Assembly: GCF_000189275.1 (NCBI RefSeq)
Contig: NZ_AEVT01000031.1
Location: 1-64,000, forward strand
From: Vibrio sinaloensis DSM 21326
GTDB taxonomy: Bacteria; Pseudomonadota; Gammaproteobacteria; Enterobacterales; Vibrionaceae
DNA: 64,000 nucleotides
Direction of reading: 5' to 3'
Shown one piece after another: positions 1 to 8,664 of the stretch. The position numbers and the translations under genes were made by a program. Position 1 is the first letter of the stretch, and every line of letters starts with the position of its first letter. The notes beneath the pieces are model-generated. The model worked only from the letters and a program-made list of their open reading frames with translations. It made no database searches and was not told where the DNA came from.

Positions 1-11
1 TCAATAAGATA

Positions 12-848
12 CTAGCTATTCATTAACGGTAGAACCACTTCCGCTGTTTCTTGCACCGATTCAGTGTACTCTGGATAACGATCTAGTAAGGTGTTGACTA
101 GTGCGTCGACAAGCAATAAAGCGCCCACTTTGGAAGCAAATGCCCCACCAGTCAATGGCCCCTCTGGGCGCGCTGCGACCAGCAGTTCATCCGATATTGC
201 AGAGAGCGGGCTGTGGCTAATATTGGTCAAAGAAACCACCGGGGTGCCCCTTTGATGAGCCAGTGAAGCTGCATGGATCACTTCTTTGGTGCTGCCAGAA
301 CTAGAAGCTGCAAACCACAAATCTCCGGCGCAACTTCGCCCGGCGCTCATCGCGGCCAAATGGGTATCTTCGTACATAATGGCTTTTTTGCCGATTCGCA
401 CTAAACGATAGGCAAGATAGCGACCGACAATACTCGACGCACCAACACCCACACAGCCGATAAACGACGCCTCATGAACCAGTTCGCAGATACGATGCAA
501 AGACTTACGATCAATAAGCTTCGCTGTATCTTGCAGACTGTCGACGGCACTTTGTGCCGAGATATCACAGATATCTCCCTCACCTTTCGGTTGATTTTGG
601 CTTGCTGTCTGACTGAGATCGACCGCTAAGGCCATACGAAAGTCAGAGTAGCCTTTGTAGCCCATATCTCGGCAGAGACGTACCACCGTTGCTTCACTGG
701 TTTTGGTATTTCGAGCTAAGTCCGTAATGGTTTGAAACTGGACATCATGAGCATTATCTAAAATGTAATCCGCAACCAGTCGTAACTTTTTACTTAATGG
801 CTCAATGTTTGAACGTAGTCGAACCAGTAGATTTTTAGGCGAATTCAC
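12..848 (-). CDS. nanR: NanR, RpiR-family repressor of sialic acid catabolism
   Basis: Transcriptional repressor of the MurR/RpiR family: an N-terminal helix-turn-helix (about residues 15-75) followed by a SIS sugar-phosphate isomerase fold (about 110-250, with GVGASSIVGR and the Ser-rich ASSSGSTKE loop that binds the sugar phosphate). In Vibrio vulnificus the orthologue binds ManNAc-6-phosphate and releases the nan operators; that function is transferred here from family and context. It is the last gene of the siaPQM-nanA-nanR operon. An ATG at 902 would give 296 residues, but a GTG at 848 has AAAGAGG a few bases upstream and leaves a 278-residue protein beginning just before the conserved NLLVRLRSNIEPLSKK helix, so I prefer it. 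No key residues appear lost. Confidence 0.9.
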   Translation of the reverse strand: MNSPKNLLVRLRSNIEPLSKKLRLVADYILDNAHDVQFQTITDLARNTKTSEATVVRLCRDMGYKGYSDFRMALAVDLSQTASQNQPKGEGDICDISAQSAVDSLQDTAKLIDRKSLHRICELVHEASFIGCVGVGASSIVGRYLAYRLVRIGKKAIMYEDTHLAAMSAGRSCAGDLWFAASSSGSTKEVIHAASLAHQRGTPVVSLTNISHSPLSAISDELLVAARPEGPLTGGAFASKVGALLLVDALVNTLLDRYPEYTESVQETAEVVLPLMNS

Positions 849-946
849 TAAGGCCTCTTTATATTTGTTTGGCTGAGCTAAAAGTATCAAAGACCTAGGC
901 ACATTGACACTCTATCGACGAGATTTCATTCCAAATTGTATCAATT

Positions 947-967
947 GAGAGGAGCAGCGCCCCTCTC
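947..967 (-). terminator. Hairpin between nanA and nanR, no U tract
   Basis: GAGAGG and CCTCTC arms extend inward to about 9 bp with one G-U pair and a 3-nt loop. No run of T follows on the minus strand, so it is more likely a partial terminator, RNA stabiliser or processing site that lowers nanR relative to nanA than a full stop. Confidence 0.4.
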
Positions 968-972
968 TCAGA

Positions 973-1869
973 TCAAAGAGACATGAAACCTGCGTCACGC
1001 ATTTTCGCGACCACATCGGCTTTTTGGCTAGCAGTCAGCGCTCGAATTGGTTGGCGAGGATCGCCAGCGTCAATTCCGTGTAGTTGCATCGCAACCTTAC
1101 CTGCCGCAACGCCACCGTACTCTACCAAGACTCGAATAATGGCAATCACTTTATCCATCAAGGCCGCGACCTCATCATGTTTACCTTGGTTAAACGCGTC
1201 AATGATCTTTAAGTACAAAGGCGCCGCATAATTGTAAGTACTTCCTACTGCGCCTACAGCCCCTACTGCAAGGCCGGCAGGTAAGAACTCATCCACACCG
1301 AAAGGAATATCGAACTTACCACCGCAAGCACGTACACAACGTTGGTACTCGTACAAATCAGCATTATTGAATTTGGCGCCAGACAAATTAGGGATGCGTT
1401 GCTCACCCTTCATCAGGAACTGTTCCAGATCGAGATTCACACCAGACATTCCCGAATGGTAGTAGTAAAAACCTTTTGAGGGAGCCGCAGCCGCAACTTG
1501 AGCGCAGTACTCTACCAAGTCGTCAACGCTGCCTGGTTTGAAGAAACACGGCCCAATCGCAGAGGTCGCCAAGATATCCAACGTTTCAGCGTGCTGAGTC
1601 AGATTCAGTGTGTCTACGATACTGAGCGCTCCTGTATGAAGGATAAGATCCAGTTTTCCATCCGCAGCCTTAACCCAGCGTTCAGCAATCGCTTTACGCT
1701 CCTGAACCGAGCAATGGATGCCTTCACCGGTTGTCCCGCACACGTAGGCCCCCTTCACTCCCTGTTCGATCAACAGCTGAGCAATATCATCAATCGCCGT
1801 AAAGTTGACCTTATTGTTGCTATCAAACGGTGTATGTGGCGCAGCGATAAGTCCAGTTAGCTTTTTCAT
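973..1869 (-). CDS. nanA: N-acetylneuraminate lyase
   Basis: Class I aldolase of the DHDPS/NAL family, 298 residues. It cleaves N-acetylneuraminate to ManNAc and pyruvate in the cytoplasm. Visible hallmarks are the carboxylate-binding GTTGE at 45-49, the catalytic Tyr137 in YYYHSG and the Schiff-base Lys166 in SGAKFNNADLYEY. The GTTGEG and YYYHSG sequences resemble the eukaryote-like NAL group seen in Vibrio more than the E. coli GSTGE form. It lies 21 bp downstream of siaM in the uptake operon, so import and first cleavage are co-expressed. Function is secure from motif and context. Confidence 0.95.
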   Translation of the reverse strand: MKKLTGLIAAPHTPFDSNNKVNFTAIDDIAQLLIEQGVKGAYVCGTTGEGIHCSVQERKAIAERWVKAADGKLDLILHTGALSIVDTLNLTQHAETLDILATSAIGPCFFKPGSVDDLVEYCAQVAAAAPSKGFYYYHSGMSGVNLDLEQFLMKGEQRIPNLSGAKFNNADLYEYQRCVRACGGKFDIPFGVDEFLPAGLAVGAVGAVGSTYNYAAPLYLKIIDAFNQGKHDEVAALMDKVIAIIRVLVEYGGVAAGKVAMQLHGIDAGDPRQPIRALTASQKADVVAKMRDAGFMSL

Positions 1870-1890
1870 TTTTATACCTTTAATTTGAGA

Positions 1891-3174
1891 TTACTGCCCG
1901 TAGCCTAAGAAGATTTCTGGAAGCAACAGGGTGAATTGAGGGAATACAGCCACCAATGCTAGAACGATAAACAGTGGCACCAACAGCGGGATAACGCCTC
2001 GAGTCAGAACATGGAACGGAATGTCACCAACCCGTGAGACGACGTAAAGAGCCATGCCCATTGGTGGAGTCAAAATACCGATCATCAGGTTCAAAATAGC
2101 CATCACGCCAAAGTGAACCGGATCAATGCCTACCGCACCCGCAACTGGAACCAAGAATGGAACTAGGAGCAGCAATAGTGCTAAAGATTCGATAAAGGTC
2201 CCCAAAAACAACAGCAATAAGTTGATCAGAAGCAGCAATACAAGTGGGTTTTCACTAATGGTCAAGAAGTAATCAGCCAACATTTGTGGTAACTGCTCAC
2301 GCGCAACAATCCAGCCAAATACCGTGACACCCATAACCATTAAGGCAACCACCGCAGTGGTATTAACGGTTTCTTTTAGAATGTCGACAAAGCCGCTGAG
2401 CGTGAGCTGTTTGTACACCACTGTCCCGAGGAAAAGTGCATACAGTGATGACACCACTGCAGCCTCAGTTGGGGTAAACTTACCAGAGAAAATACCGCCA
2501 ATAATGATGACGGGCGTCAGTAGCGAAAGGAAGGCCTCTTTGAATGACTTCAACTGCTCGCGGCGTGTCGCGCGAGGTAAGGTCATATAGCCACGTTTCT
2601 TACAGATAAAGTAACTCATGGTCATTAAAGCGACACAACATAACAGGCCAGGAATAGCACCTGCTAAGAATAAAGCGCCGATGGACGTATTTGAAACCAC
2701 ACCATATATGACTAGCGGTACTGAAGGGGGAACTAAAGGACCAATAATACAAGATGCAGCCGTCAATCCACCGGCAAAGTCATCGTGATATTTCGCATCA
2801 CGCATCGATTTAATCTCAAGCTGACCTAAGCCACCCGCATCTGCCAACGCAGAACCAGACATACCTGAGAAAAGTAGGCTCGCCATAATGTTCACATGAC
2901 CAAGACTGCCAGTGATATGACCCACCATAGATTTAGCAAAGTTAAAGATACGTTCGGTAATCCCAGCACTGTTCATTAAGTGCCCGGTAAGCACGAAAAA
3001 GGGTACCGCCAACAAAGTGAAGTTATCAATGCCACCCAACATTTGCTGAGCCGCAAAGTTAATCCCGGTACTGTTGGTTAAAACCAAAAACACCAGAGCG
3101 ACGAAAATAAGTGAAAAGCCTACTGGCATACCTGCAAACAGCAGCCCTAGCCAGCCAAAAATTGAACCTGCCAT
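1891..3174 (-). CDS. siaM: Sialic acid TRAP transporter large membrane subunit
   Basis: DctM-type large subunit of a tripartite ATP-independent periplasmic transporter, 427 residues, almost entirely hydrophobic with about 12 membrane segments. Typical DctM features are the early GMPVGFSL helix, the repeat-type sequences SGSALADAGGLGQLEIKSM and SCIIGPLVPPSVPLVIYG, and ILTPPMGMALYVVS near the end. It forms the Na+-driven channel with SiaQ and receives Neu5Ac from SiaP. The start has AGGGA seven bases upstream. Substrate is assigned from the operon with nanA and nanR, not from this sequence alone. Confidence 0.93.
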   Translation of the reverse strand: MAGSIFGWLGLLFAGMPVGFSLIFVALVFLVLTNSTGINFAAQQMLGGIDNFTLLAVPFFVLTGHLMNSAGITERIFNFAKSMVGHITGSLGHVNIMASLLFSGMSGSALADAGGLGQLEIKSMRDAKYHDDFAGGLTAASCIIGPLVPPSVPLVIYGVVSNTSIGALFLAGAIPGLLCCVALMTMSYFICKKRGYMTLPRATRREQLKSFKEAFLSLLTPVIIIGGIFSGKFTPTEAAVVSSLYALFLGTVVYKQLTLSGFVDILKETVNTTAVVALMVMGVTVFGWIVAREQLPQMLADYFLTISENPLVLLLLINLLLLFLGTFIESLALLLLLVPFLVPVAGAVGIDPVHFGVMAILNLMIGILTPPMGMALYVVSRVGDIPFHVLTRGVIPLLVPLFIVLALVAVFPQFTLLLPEIFLGYGQ

Positions 3175-3183
3175 AAGGAATCC

Positions 3184-3693
3184 CTACCTCTGTGCCACCT
3201 GCGAACCGGATGCGTTGGCACCCTTGTTAACGCAAAAAAGTTGTTTCGATATACCCAGCATCTTCTCCAACTGACGGAAAACCATAAAGACTCCACCAAT
3301 CGGCAAACTGTAGTTCATCCAAGCGCTGGATACGCCGAGTGTAATCAACTCGAAAAATGCGGTGCGCTGAACGTGCTGATAGCCCAAATAAATAATGGCG
3401 AAGATTGACACAAGCACAGCCAACTCTAGTGACAGAACTAGGCAAAGGCGCATCTTTTCCGGCAGTTTATCTGAGAAAAAAGTGATGTTGACGTGAGTGC
3501 TACGTTTTATAGCGATCGCGCAACCAATTAACGACATATACATAAACAGAACTCGGGCGAGTTCCTCACTCCAAAGCGAAGGATCATTAAGTAACCAGCG
3601 AGTACCGATCTGCCAGGAAAGCACAACCAGTAGCGCTGCCATCAACGGCACGGTTAAGATCTCTTCAATATTATCAATAATTTTTCTTAACAT
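3184..3693 (-). CDS. siaQ: Sialic acid TRAP transporter small membrane subunit
   Basis: DctQ-type small subunit with four predicted membrane helices and the family sequence WSEELARVLFMYMSLIGCAIAIKR. It pairs with SiaM, whose gene starts 9 bp downstream. An ATG at 3705 is also in frame, but the ATG at 3693 has GGAG six bases upstream, giving 169 residues. The separate Q and M subunits match V. cholerae SiaPQM rather than the fused SiaT of Haemophilus. The C-terminal tail (about 20 residues, polar) is not conserved in the family as I know it. Confidence 0.92.
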   Translation of the reverse strand: MLRKIIDNIEEILTVPLMAALLVVLSWQIGTRWLLNDPSLWSEELARVLFMYMSLIGCAIAIKRSTHVNITFFSDKLPEKMRLCLVLSLELAVLVSIFAIIYLGYQHVQRTAFFELITLGVSSAWMNYSLPIGGVFMVFRQLEKMLGISKQLFCVNKGANASGSQVAQR

Positions 3694-3705
3694 CTTGAGC
3701 TCCAT

Positions 3706-3728
3706 GGCTGACCAAACGCTGGCCAGCC
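3706..3728 (-). repeat. Hairpin between siaP and siaQ
   Basis: GGCTG/CAGCC and CCA/TGG arms flank a 5-nt loop, with one position forming G-U on the minus-strand transcript. It sits 13 bases before the siaQ start and ends without a U tract. Such intergenic hairpins can protect the upstream binding-protein message or modulate translation of the membrane subunit; that role is inference. Confidence 0.4.
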
Positions 3729-3762
3729 CGAGTAATCGAAAACAAACTGGGTGTTTGCTTTC

Positions 3763-4728
3763 TTACATTGCTGCTAGCTTTTTAACGATTGGTTCACCGA
3801 TCTTCTTCTCGAATTCGGTGTAAAGCGGCTGCATCGCTTCACGGAAAGGAGCTAAGTCAGGATACGTCACATTGACACCTTCTTTCTCAAAGAAAGACAC
3901 CAACTCCGCTTCTTGCTTCTTGACTGATGCAGTATGAGCTTCACCTGCTTTTGCTACCGCTTTGGTCACAATGGCTCGCTCTTCATCAGACAGTTTCTGC
4001 CAAGTCGATTCGGAGATGATCACCATCTGATCATTGACGATATGATTCGTCATCGCCAAGTTGTCCTGAACTTCGTAGAACTTCATGGTTTTGATAGTTG
4101 GTAGCGGGTTTTCTTGGCCGTCAACCGCATTGGTTTGCAGCGCAAGGTACACCTCTGAAAATGCCATTGGCGTCGGTGATGCACCGGATAATTTCGCGTA
4201 GTTCAAGTTAGGTTTTGCATTTGGTACACGCAGTTTGAGACCTTTGAAGTCTTCAATATTATTAAGAGGGCGGTTAGAAGTGGTTTCACGCGTACCGTTG
4301 TACCAAGTATCCAAGGCACGCCAGTTAAACTTGGTCAGCATTTCTTCACGGATACCTTGGCCGAATTCAGAATCAAACATGCGGCGCAGGTGTTCATAGT
4401 CACGCGCCACGTAAGGCAATGTCACCGCTTCAGCACGTGGAATCCATAGACCCATACGGCCAAACTCTGCGTATGTGATATCTAAGTCACCTAAGCTAAG
4501 TTGTTGTAGCATTGCGCGGTCATCACCCAGCTGTGCGCTAGGGTATAACGCTAACTTCAACTCCCCTTTACTCATCTCTTCAATCGTATCAGCCAGTAGT
4601 TTCGCAGAAGTGTATTCAACTGAACCAACAGAGGCTTGCATCCCCATTTTTAATGTCGTTTCCGCTTGTACAGAAGCAGCGCATCCCAACGCCAGCATAG
4701 CAAGAGTCAATTTATTAATGGCTTTCAT
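3763..4728 (-). CDS. siaP: Sialic acid TRAP transporter periplasmic binding protein
   Basis: DctP-family solute receptor, 321 residues from the ATG at 4728, which has AAGGGAA upstream; a longer frame to 4773 would add 15 residues before the signal peptide and is unlikely. Signal peptide at 1-22 ends in SVQA before ETTLKMG. The body carries the SiaP-like segments LKLRVPNAKPNLNYAKL and GASPTPMAFSEVYLALQ followed by VDGQENP, where the Arg and Asn of the first contact the ligand carboxylate in characterised SiaP. First gene of the minus-strand operon, reading from the NanR operator region shared with nanE. Confidence 0.95.
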   Translation of the reverse strand: MKAINKLTLAMLALGCAASVQAETTLKMGMQASVGSVEYTSAKLLADTIEEMSKGELKLALYPSAQLGDDRAMLQQLSLGDLDITYAEFGRMGLWIPRAEAVTLPYVARDYEHLRRMFDSEFGQGIREEMLTKFNWRALDTWYNGTRETTSNRPLNNIEDFKGLKLRVPNAKPNLNYAKLSGASPTPMAFSEVYLALQTNAVDGQENPLPTIKTMKFYEVQDNLAMTNHIVNDQMVIISESTWQKLSDEERAIVTKAVAKAGEAHTASVKKQEAELVSFFEKEGVNVTYPDLAPFREAMQPLYTEFEKKIGEPIVKKLAAM

Positions 4729-4789
4729 AGTGTTCCCTTTTATTCGATTTTTACCTTGTTTCACCAATTTCAAAAAAAACTTTTATTTT

Positions 4790-4844
4790 GTTTGAAAAAA
4801 ATCTTCGTTATGGATTATTATTGCCGTGAAGATTATTTTCAAAC
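4790..4844. promoter_or_regulatory. Probable NanR operator in divergent siaP/nanE promoter
   Basis: Two 17-bp arms form an inverted repeat with one mismatch: GTTTGAAAAAAATCTTC at 4790-4806 and GAAGATTATTTTCAAAC at 4828-4844, centres 38 bp apart. The repeat lies between siaP and nanE, the place where V. vulnificus NanR is known to bind. A TGTGATCG half-site at 4860 may be part of a CRP site but lacks a good second half. NanR binding here is inferred from symmetry, position and the encoded repressor. Confidence 0.65.
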
Positions 4845-4975
4845 CAACTTTTTACAAAATGTGATCGCGGACAAAAATTCGCCACCGTTATCAATTGGCA
4901 GACTGATTAGACGAATTGTGATGAATGAGTTTTTCACATTGATCCGCAACACAACGCTTATTTATGAGGCCCGTC

Positions 4976-5692
4976 GTGAGAACAAAAAGTTTAAATATCA
5001 GTGAATTAAGAGCATCCTTGTTAGGCCAAACTGTGGTTTCTATTCAACCCGTTGTTGGCAGTCCTTTAGAAAAAACCGAATTTATTGTCGCAATGGCTCG
5101 TGCTGCTGAGCAGGCTGGCGCTAAAGCATTTCGCATTGAAGGCGTCGAAAATGTCGCCGCCGTCGCTGCTGCCGTCAGTGTACCAATCATTGGAATCGTG
5201 AAACGTGACTTGCAGGACAGTCCTGTTCGCATCACACCTTTTGCTAAAGATGTTGATGATCTTGCCAATGCGGGAGCAACAATCATTGCTTTTGACGCGA
5301 CCGATCGAATTCGCCCAGAAAGCCGAGAGCATATTGCCGAAGCCATTAAGAATTCAGGCTGTTTTGCGATGGCGGACTGCTCTTGTTATGAAGATGGCTT
5401 TTGGGCTGGCCAACAAGGTGTCGAGATTATCGGCTCAACTTTGTCGGGTTATGTCGGTGAACACGAACCTATTGAACCAGATTTGCAGTTGGTTAAGCAG
5501 TTTTCTCAAGCGGGATTCTTTACAATGGCAGAGGGTCGCTACAACACACCTGAACTGGCCGCCAAGGCGATTGAATCCGGAGCGGTTGCCGTCACCGTCG
5601 GTTCGGCACTGACCCGTTTGGAAGTGGTCACTCATTGGTTTAACTCAGCGACTCAAGCAGCAGGAGTACAAGAATGCGAACTCTCGCGATAG
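4976..5692 (+). CDS. nanE: N-acetylmannosamine-6-phosphate 2-epimerase
   Basis: TIM-barrel epimerase converting ManNAc-6-P to GlcNAc-6-P. Family features are the N-terminal [17 protein letters not shown], the catalytic-region Lys in [20 protein letters not shown] and the phosphate-binding C-terminal [12 protein letters not shown]. An ATG at 4964 is in frame, but the GTG at 4976 has GAGG six bases before it while the ATG has no Shine-Dalgarno sequence, so I start at GTG (238 residues). The 3' end overlaps nanK by 19 bases, implying translational coupling. Divergent from siaP and presumably under the same NanR operator. Confidence 0.92.
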   Translation: MRTKSLNISELRASLLGQTVVSIQPVVGSPLEKTEFIVAMARAAEQAGAKAFRIEGVENVAAVAAAVSVPIIGIVKRDLQDSPVRITPFAKDVDDLANAGATIIAFDATDRIRPESREHIAEAIKNSGCFAMADCSCYEDGFWAGQQGVEIIGSTLSGYVGEHEPIEPDLQLVKQFSQAGFFTMAEGRYNTPELAAKAIESGAVAVTVGSALTRLEVVTHWFNSATQAAGVQECELSR

Positions 5693-6537
5693 ATATTGGC
5701 GGAACTAAGATAGCCGTCGGCCTAGTAATAGACGGTCAATTAACCTCTCGTGAGCAATTTTCGACCCCAGTAGCGAATAACGCCGAAGACTTTGCTCAAC
5801 AGATCCTTACGCGCAGCCAACAGTGGCTCGAGTTAGTGGATTCGATCGGTGTCTCCACCACAGGTTTGGTGAGCAAGGCTGGCATTTCTGCTATTAATCC
5901 AGATACCTTGGCCTTTCCCACGCCCTTTCCGTTAGCCGATTGTCTGCAACAGCAAAGTGGCAAACCTGTCGCGATGTTGAACGATGCGCAAGCCGCGGCT
6001 TGGTACGAATACAAAATGCTGGACGACAAGGTTGATAATATGGCGTTTATTACCGTATCGACTGGCGTTGGGGGAGGAATCGTCATTAACCGACAGCTGC
6101 ATAAAGGCAACGTAGGCTTAGCAGGTCATATCGGCCACAGCGTAATCGATAGCCAAGGACCAACCTGTGGTTGCGGTCAAACAGGCTGCGTCGAGGCCAT
6201 TGCCTCTGGAACGGCAATCAAGAAAGCCAGTGACGCATGCTTTTCTCCACCGATATCCAATATTGAGCTGTTTGAAATCGCAAGCCATAACCCGCAAGCA
6301 GAAGCCATTATTGACCGGAGCGCTAACGCGATCGCTACACTCTGTTGTAACCTAAAAGCAACACTAGACCTAGACATCATTGTGTTGGGGGGCGGGATTG
6401 GCCTCGCTCTTGGTTATTTAGATCGTGTCAATCAGTTGATTCGGCAACGACCTCAGGCATTTCAGATTTCGGTGGTGCCCGCTCAGGGCGATTATGATGC
6501 TTGCCTGTTAGGGGCAGCATACCAATTCAAGGATTAG
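5674..6537 (+). CDS. nanK: N-acetylmannosamine kinase
   Basis: ROK-family sugar kinase, 287 residues, ATP + ManNAc to ManNAc-6-P. It shows the N-terminal phosphate loop [14 protein letters not shown], the catalytic Asp in [12 protein letters not shown], the ROK signature region ending GHIGH, and the zinc cluster [11 protein letters not shown] followed by VEAIASG. C-terminal [10 protein letters not shown] is the adenosine motif. It overlaps nanE and is followed 3 bp later by nagA. Its product is the effector expected to release NanR. Confidence 0.93.
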   Translation: MRTLAIDIGGTKIAVGLVIDGQLTSREQFSTPVANNAEDFAQQILTRSQQWLELVDSIGVSTTGLVSKAGISAINPDTLAFPTPFPLADCLQQQSGKPVAMLNDAQAAAWYEYKMLDDKVDNMAFITVSTGVGGGIVINRQLHKGNVGLAGHIGHSVIDSQGPTCGCGQTGCVEAIASGTAIKKASDACFSPPISNIELFEIASHNPQAEAIIDRSANAIATLCCNLKATLDLDIIVLGGGIGLALGYLDRVNQLIRQRPQAFQISVVPAQGDYDACLLGAAYQFKD

Positions 6538-6540
6538 AAT

Positions 6541-7674
6541 ATGACTCTTCACGCCATTTCAGCCCCGCGACTTTTTGATGGGGTTCGCTACCATAATAAC
6601 GCAGCGCTGGTTTGGCAAGGCAGCCAAATCAAGCAGGTACTGCCAATCGAGCAGTTACCTGAATCCATTCCTTGCCAACACTACACCGACAGTATTATCT
6701 GTCCTGGTTTTATCGATATTCAAGTCAACGGTGGCGGTGGCATCATGCTCAATAGCGATACCTCGCCAGCCGCGATGCAAACCATCTGTGAAGCACACCG
6801 CCAGTTCGGCACCGCTTACCTACTTCCCACACTGATCAGTGCGACACCCAGCCAGTTAGCAAAAGCGCTACAAGCAACAGAACAGGCATTGAACGATAAT
6901 ATTGCAGGTGTATTAGGCGTACACCTTGAAGGGCCTTGGCTGAACCCAAAAAAGAAGGGCGCTCATGACGCCAGTTTGTTCTACGCTCCAGAGATCGAAT
7001 CTTTGGAAGGTTTGCCCTGGCTTAAACAAGGAAAAGTACTCGTTACCTGCGCAGCCGAGTTAATGGATACCAACGTGCTTCGCTGGCTAGACCAACAAGG
7101 CGTCATCCTCTCTTGTGGTCACTCCAATGCGCAATTTGACCAGCTCACAGAGCAGAAAATGGCATCGGTATCTGGTTTTACCCACTTGTACAACGCCATG
7201 TCTCCGTTTGAAGGCCGGTCTCCAGGCACAGTCGGCCGTGCACTGCTGACCGATCACGCGTGGTGCTCTGTGATCACTGATGGTATTCATGTTCACCCTC
7301 AGAGTGTGTTATTGGCTCATCGCATCAAACCCGAAGGAAAACTGTTGATCGTCACCGATGCAATGGCCTCTGTAGGCAGTGTTGATAACAAGTTTGAGTT
7401 GGATGGTCAAACCATTGAGTTGATCGACGGCAAACTGGTCAACAACGAAGGCTCTCTAGCCGGAGCGCATATTGGTATGGACGAATCTGTGGCGAACGTT
7501 ATCCGGTGGGGGATAGAAGAATCTGAAGCGATTAAGATGGCTTCAACCTACCCTGCTCAAGCAATGCGCTGTGATGATCTTGGTCAGCTTACTCCAGGCT
7601 ATCGCGCCGCTGCGACCGTACTTTCCAATGCGTATCAGTCACAAGCCGTGCTGGTTGATGGGATCGTCTATTAA
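6541..7674 (+). CDS. nagA: N-acetylglucosamine-6-phosphate deacetylase
   Basis: Amidohydrolase-superfamily metalloenzyme, 377 residues, hydrolysing GlcNAc-6-P to GlcN-6-P and acetate. Motifs seen: PGFIDIQVNGGGG near the N terminus, the metal ligand Glu in VHLEGPWLNP, His in SCGHSNAQF and GFTHLYNAMSPFEGR, and the catalytic Asp in VTDAMASVG. Last gene of nanE-nanK-nagA, completing the route from ManNAc to GlcN-6-P; no nagB lies in the window, so the final deaminase must be elsewhere. A terminator follows. Confidence 0.94.
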   Translation: MTLHAISAPRLFDGVRYHNNAALVWQGSQIKQVLPIEQLPESIPCQHYTDSIICPGFIDIQVNGGGGIMLNSDTSPAAMQTICEAHRQFGTAYLLPTLISATPSQLAKALQATEQALNDNIAGVLGVHLEGPWLNPKKKGAHDASLFYAPEIESLEGLPWLKQGKVLVTCAAELMDTNVLRWLDQQGVILSCGHSNAQFDQLTEQKMASVSGFTHLYNAMSPFEGRSPGTVGRALLTDHAWCSVITDGIHVHPQSVLLAHRIKPEGKLLIVTDAMASVGSVDNKFELDGQTIELIDGKLVNNEGSLAGAHIGMDESVANVIRWGIEESEAIKMASTYPAQAMRCDDLGQLTPGYRAAATVLSNAYQSQAVLVDGIVY

Positions 7675-7697
7675 CCTACGACCAGAATGCACATGTT

Positions 7698-7724
7698 AGG
7701 CGCTCTCTTAAGCGCCTTTTTATT
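7698..7724 (+). terminator. Intrinsic terminator after nagA
   Basis: AGGCGCT and AGCGCCT form a 7-bp stem with a 6-nt loop followed by TTTTTATT on the plus strand. It ends the nanE-nanK-nagA transcript. Confidence 0.85.
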
Positions 7725-7794
7725 GATGTGAAATCAAGAGCTTGACCCTAATACGTTTTCCTTGAACAATAATCTTATCTTCAAGGAGTGTTCT

Positions 7795-8661
7795 ATGTCA
7801 GACAAACTATCCACCACTGCCCTCGCCAAGCTGCGCCAGCAAGACGCAAAATCTCTGTTCACTGAACTCAAACAAGCGGGCTATATCAACCGCCACGAAG
7901 ACAACTGGGTTTTAACTGAGATGGGGGCTAAGTTTGGTGGTGAGTACGTTACCCATAGCCAATATGGCAAGTTTATCGTCTGGCCAGAAAACCTGCTAAT
8001 TGACCACAGTGCCTCAAGCGGGCAAAGGCTGTCTGCAACTCAAATAGGTCAGCGCTTTTCTCTGCCCGCAAAGAAAATCAACCAGTTGCTGCAAGAGCTA
8101 GGCTGGATAACAAGGCATGAACAAGGTTGGCAAGTGACTGCTTCCGGTGCAACAGTTGGCGGCCAACAACGTGAAGACAAAGAGAGTAAAGCACAATTTG
8201 TGGTTTGGCATGACACAGTAATACGCAACAAACGTCTCAAGCAATCGGTGGTCGAATTTTCAGGGCAAGACGCCGAGGCGCACGCCACCGATAAATCCTT
8301 ATCCAGCTTTCGCCAAAAGTTCGAAGCCAAACACCGAACCTTAGATGGCCATTATGTTCGCTCGAAAGGTGAGTTGATCATCGATAACTGGCTGTACATG
8401 AATGGCATAGTCCACGCTTATGACCGTCAATTACCGATCGAGCAAGATGTTCTGAGCGACTTTTATCTCCCTGCAGGCAAAGTGTATCTGCAATATTGGG
8501 GGGATGAACAGGGTTCAACCAGCGAACAACAACGAGAAACGATCACCGCAATCTATGCTGAACATGAATTTGCGCTCATTGATATTTACCCAGAAGATAT
8601 TGAACATCTTGATGAGCGCCTTCCAAGTAAACTGCGCGAGTTCGGAATTAAGGCGTACTGA
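7795..8661 (+). CDS. Predicted PD-(D/E)XK nuclease-fold protein with duplicated N-terminal module
   Basis: 288 residues from the ATG at 7795, preceded by AAGGAG; a longer frame to 7762 lacks this. The C-terminal part (about 170-288) looks like a restriction-endonuclease-like fold: RSKGELIIDNWL with Glu193, SDFYLP with Asp222, then the core strand VYLQYWG. In relatives this strand normally reads IEYWG, so Gln233 replaces the catalytic Glu. The N-terminal half holds two similar units (about 30-68 and 103-143), each with G(Y/W)I.RHE..W..T..GA..GG and ending in a VW pair, probably winged-helix-like. Relatives in Vibrio are often labelled glycerol kinase, for which I see no support. Function unknown; a DNA or RNA role is inference. 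Confidence 0.7.
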   Translation: MSDKLSTTALAKLRQQDAKSLFTELKQAGYINRHEDNWVLTEMGAKFGGEYVTHSQYGKFIVWPENLLIDHSASSGQRLSATQIGQRFSLPAKKINQLLQELGWITRHEQGWQVTASGATVGGQQREDKESKAQFVVWHDTVIRNKRLKQSVVEFSGQDAEAHATDKSLSSFRQKFEAKHRTLDGHYVRSKGELIIDNWLYMNGIVHAYDRQLPIEQDVLSDFYLPAGKVYLQYWGDEQGSTSEQQRETITAIYAEHEFALIDIYPEDIEHLDERLPSKLREFGIKAY

Positions 8662-8664
8662 CCC

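Noticed and set aside
1498-1860. 120-residue open frame on the plus strand opposite nanA
   Set aside because: It lies wholly within a well-supported nanA gene, has no ribosome site or recognisable domain and is a frame artefact.
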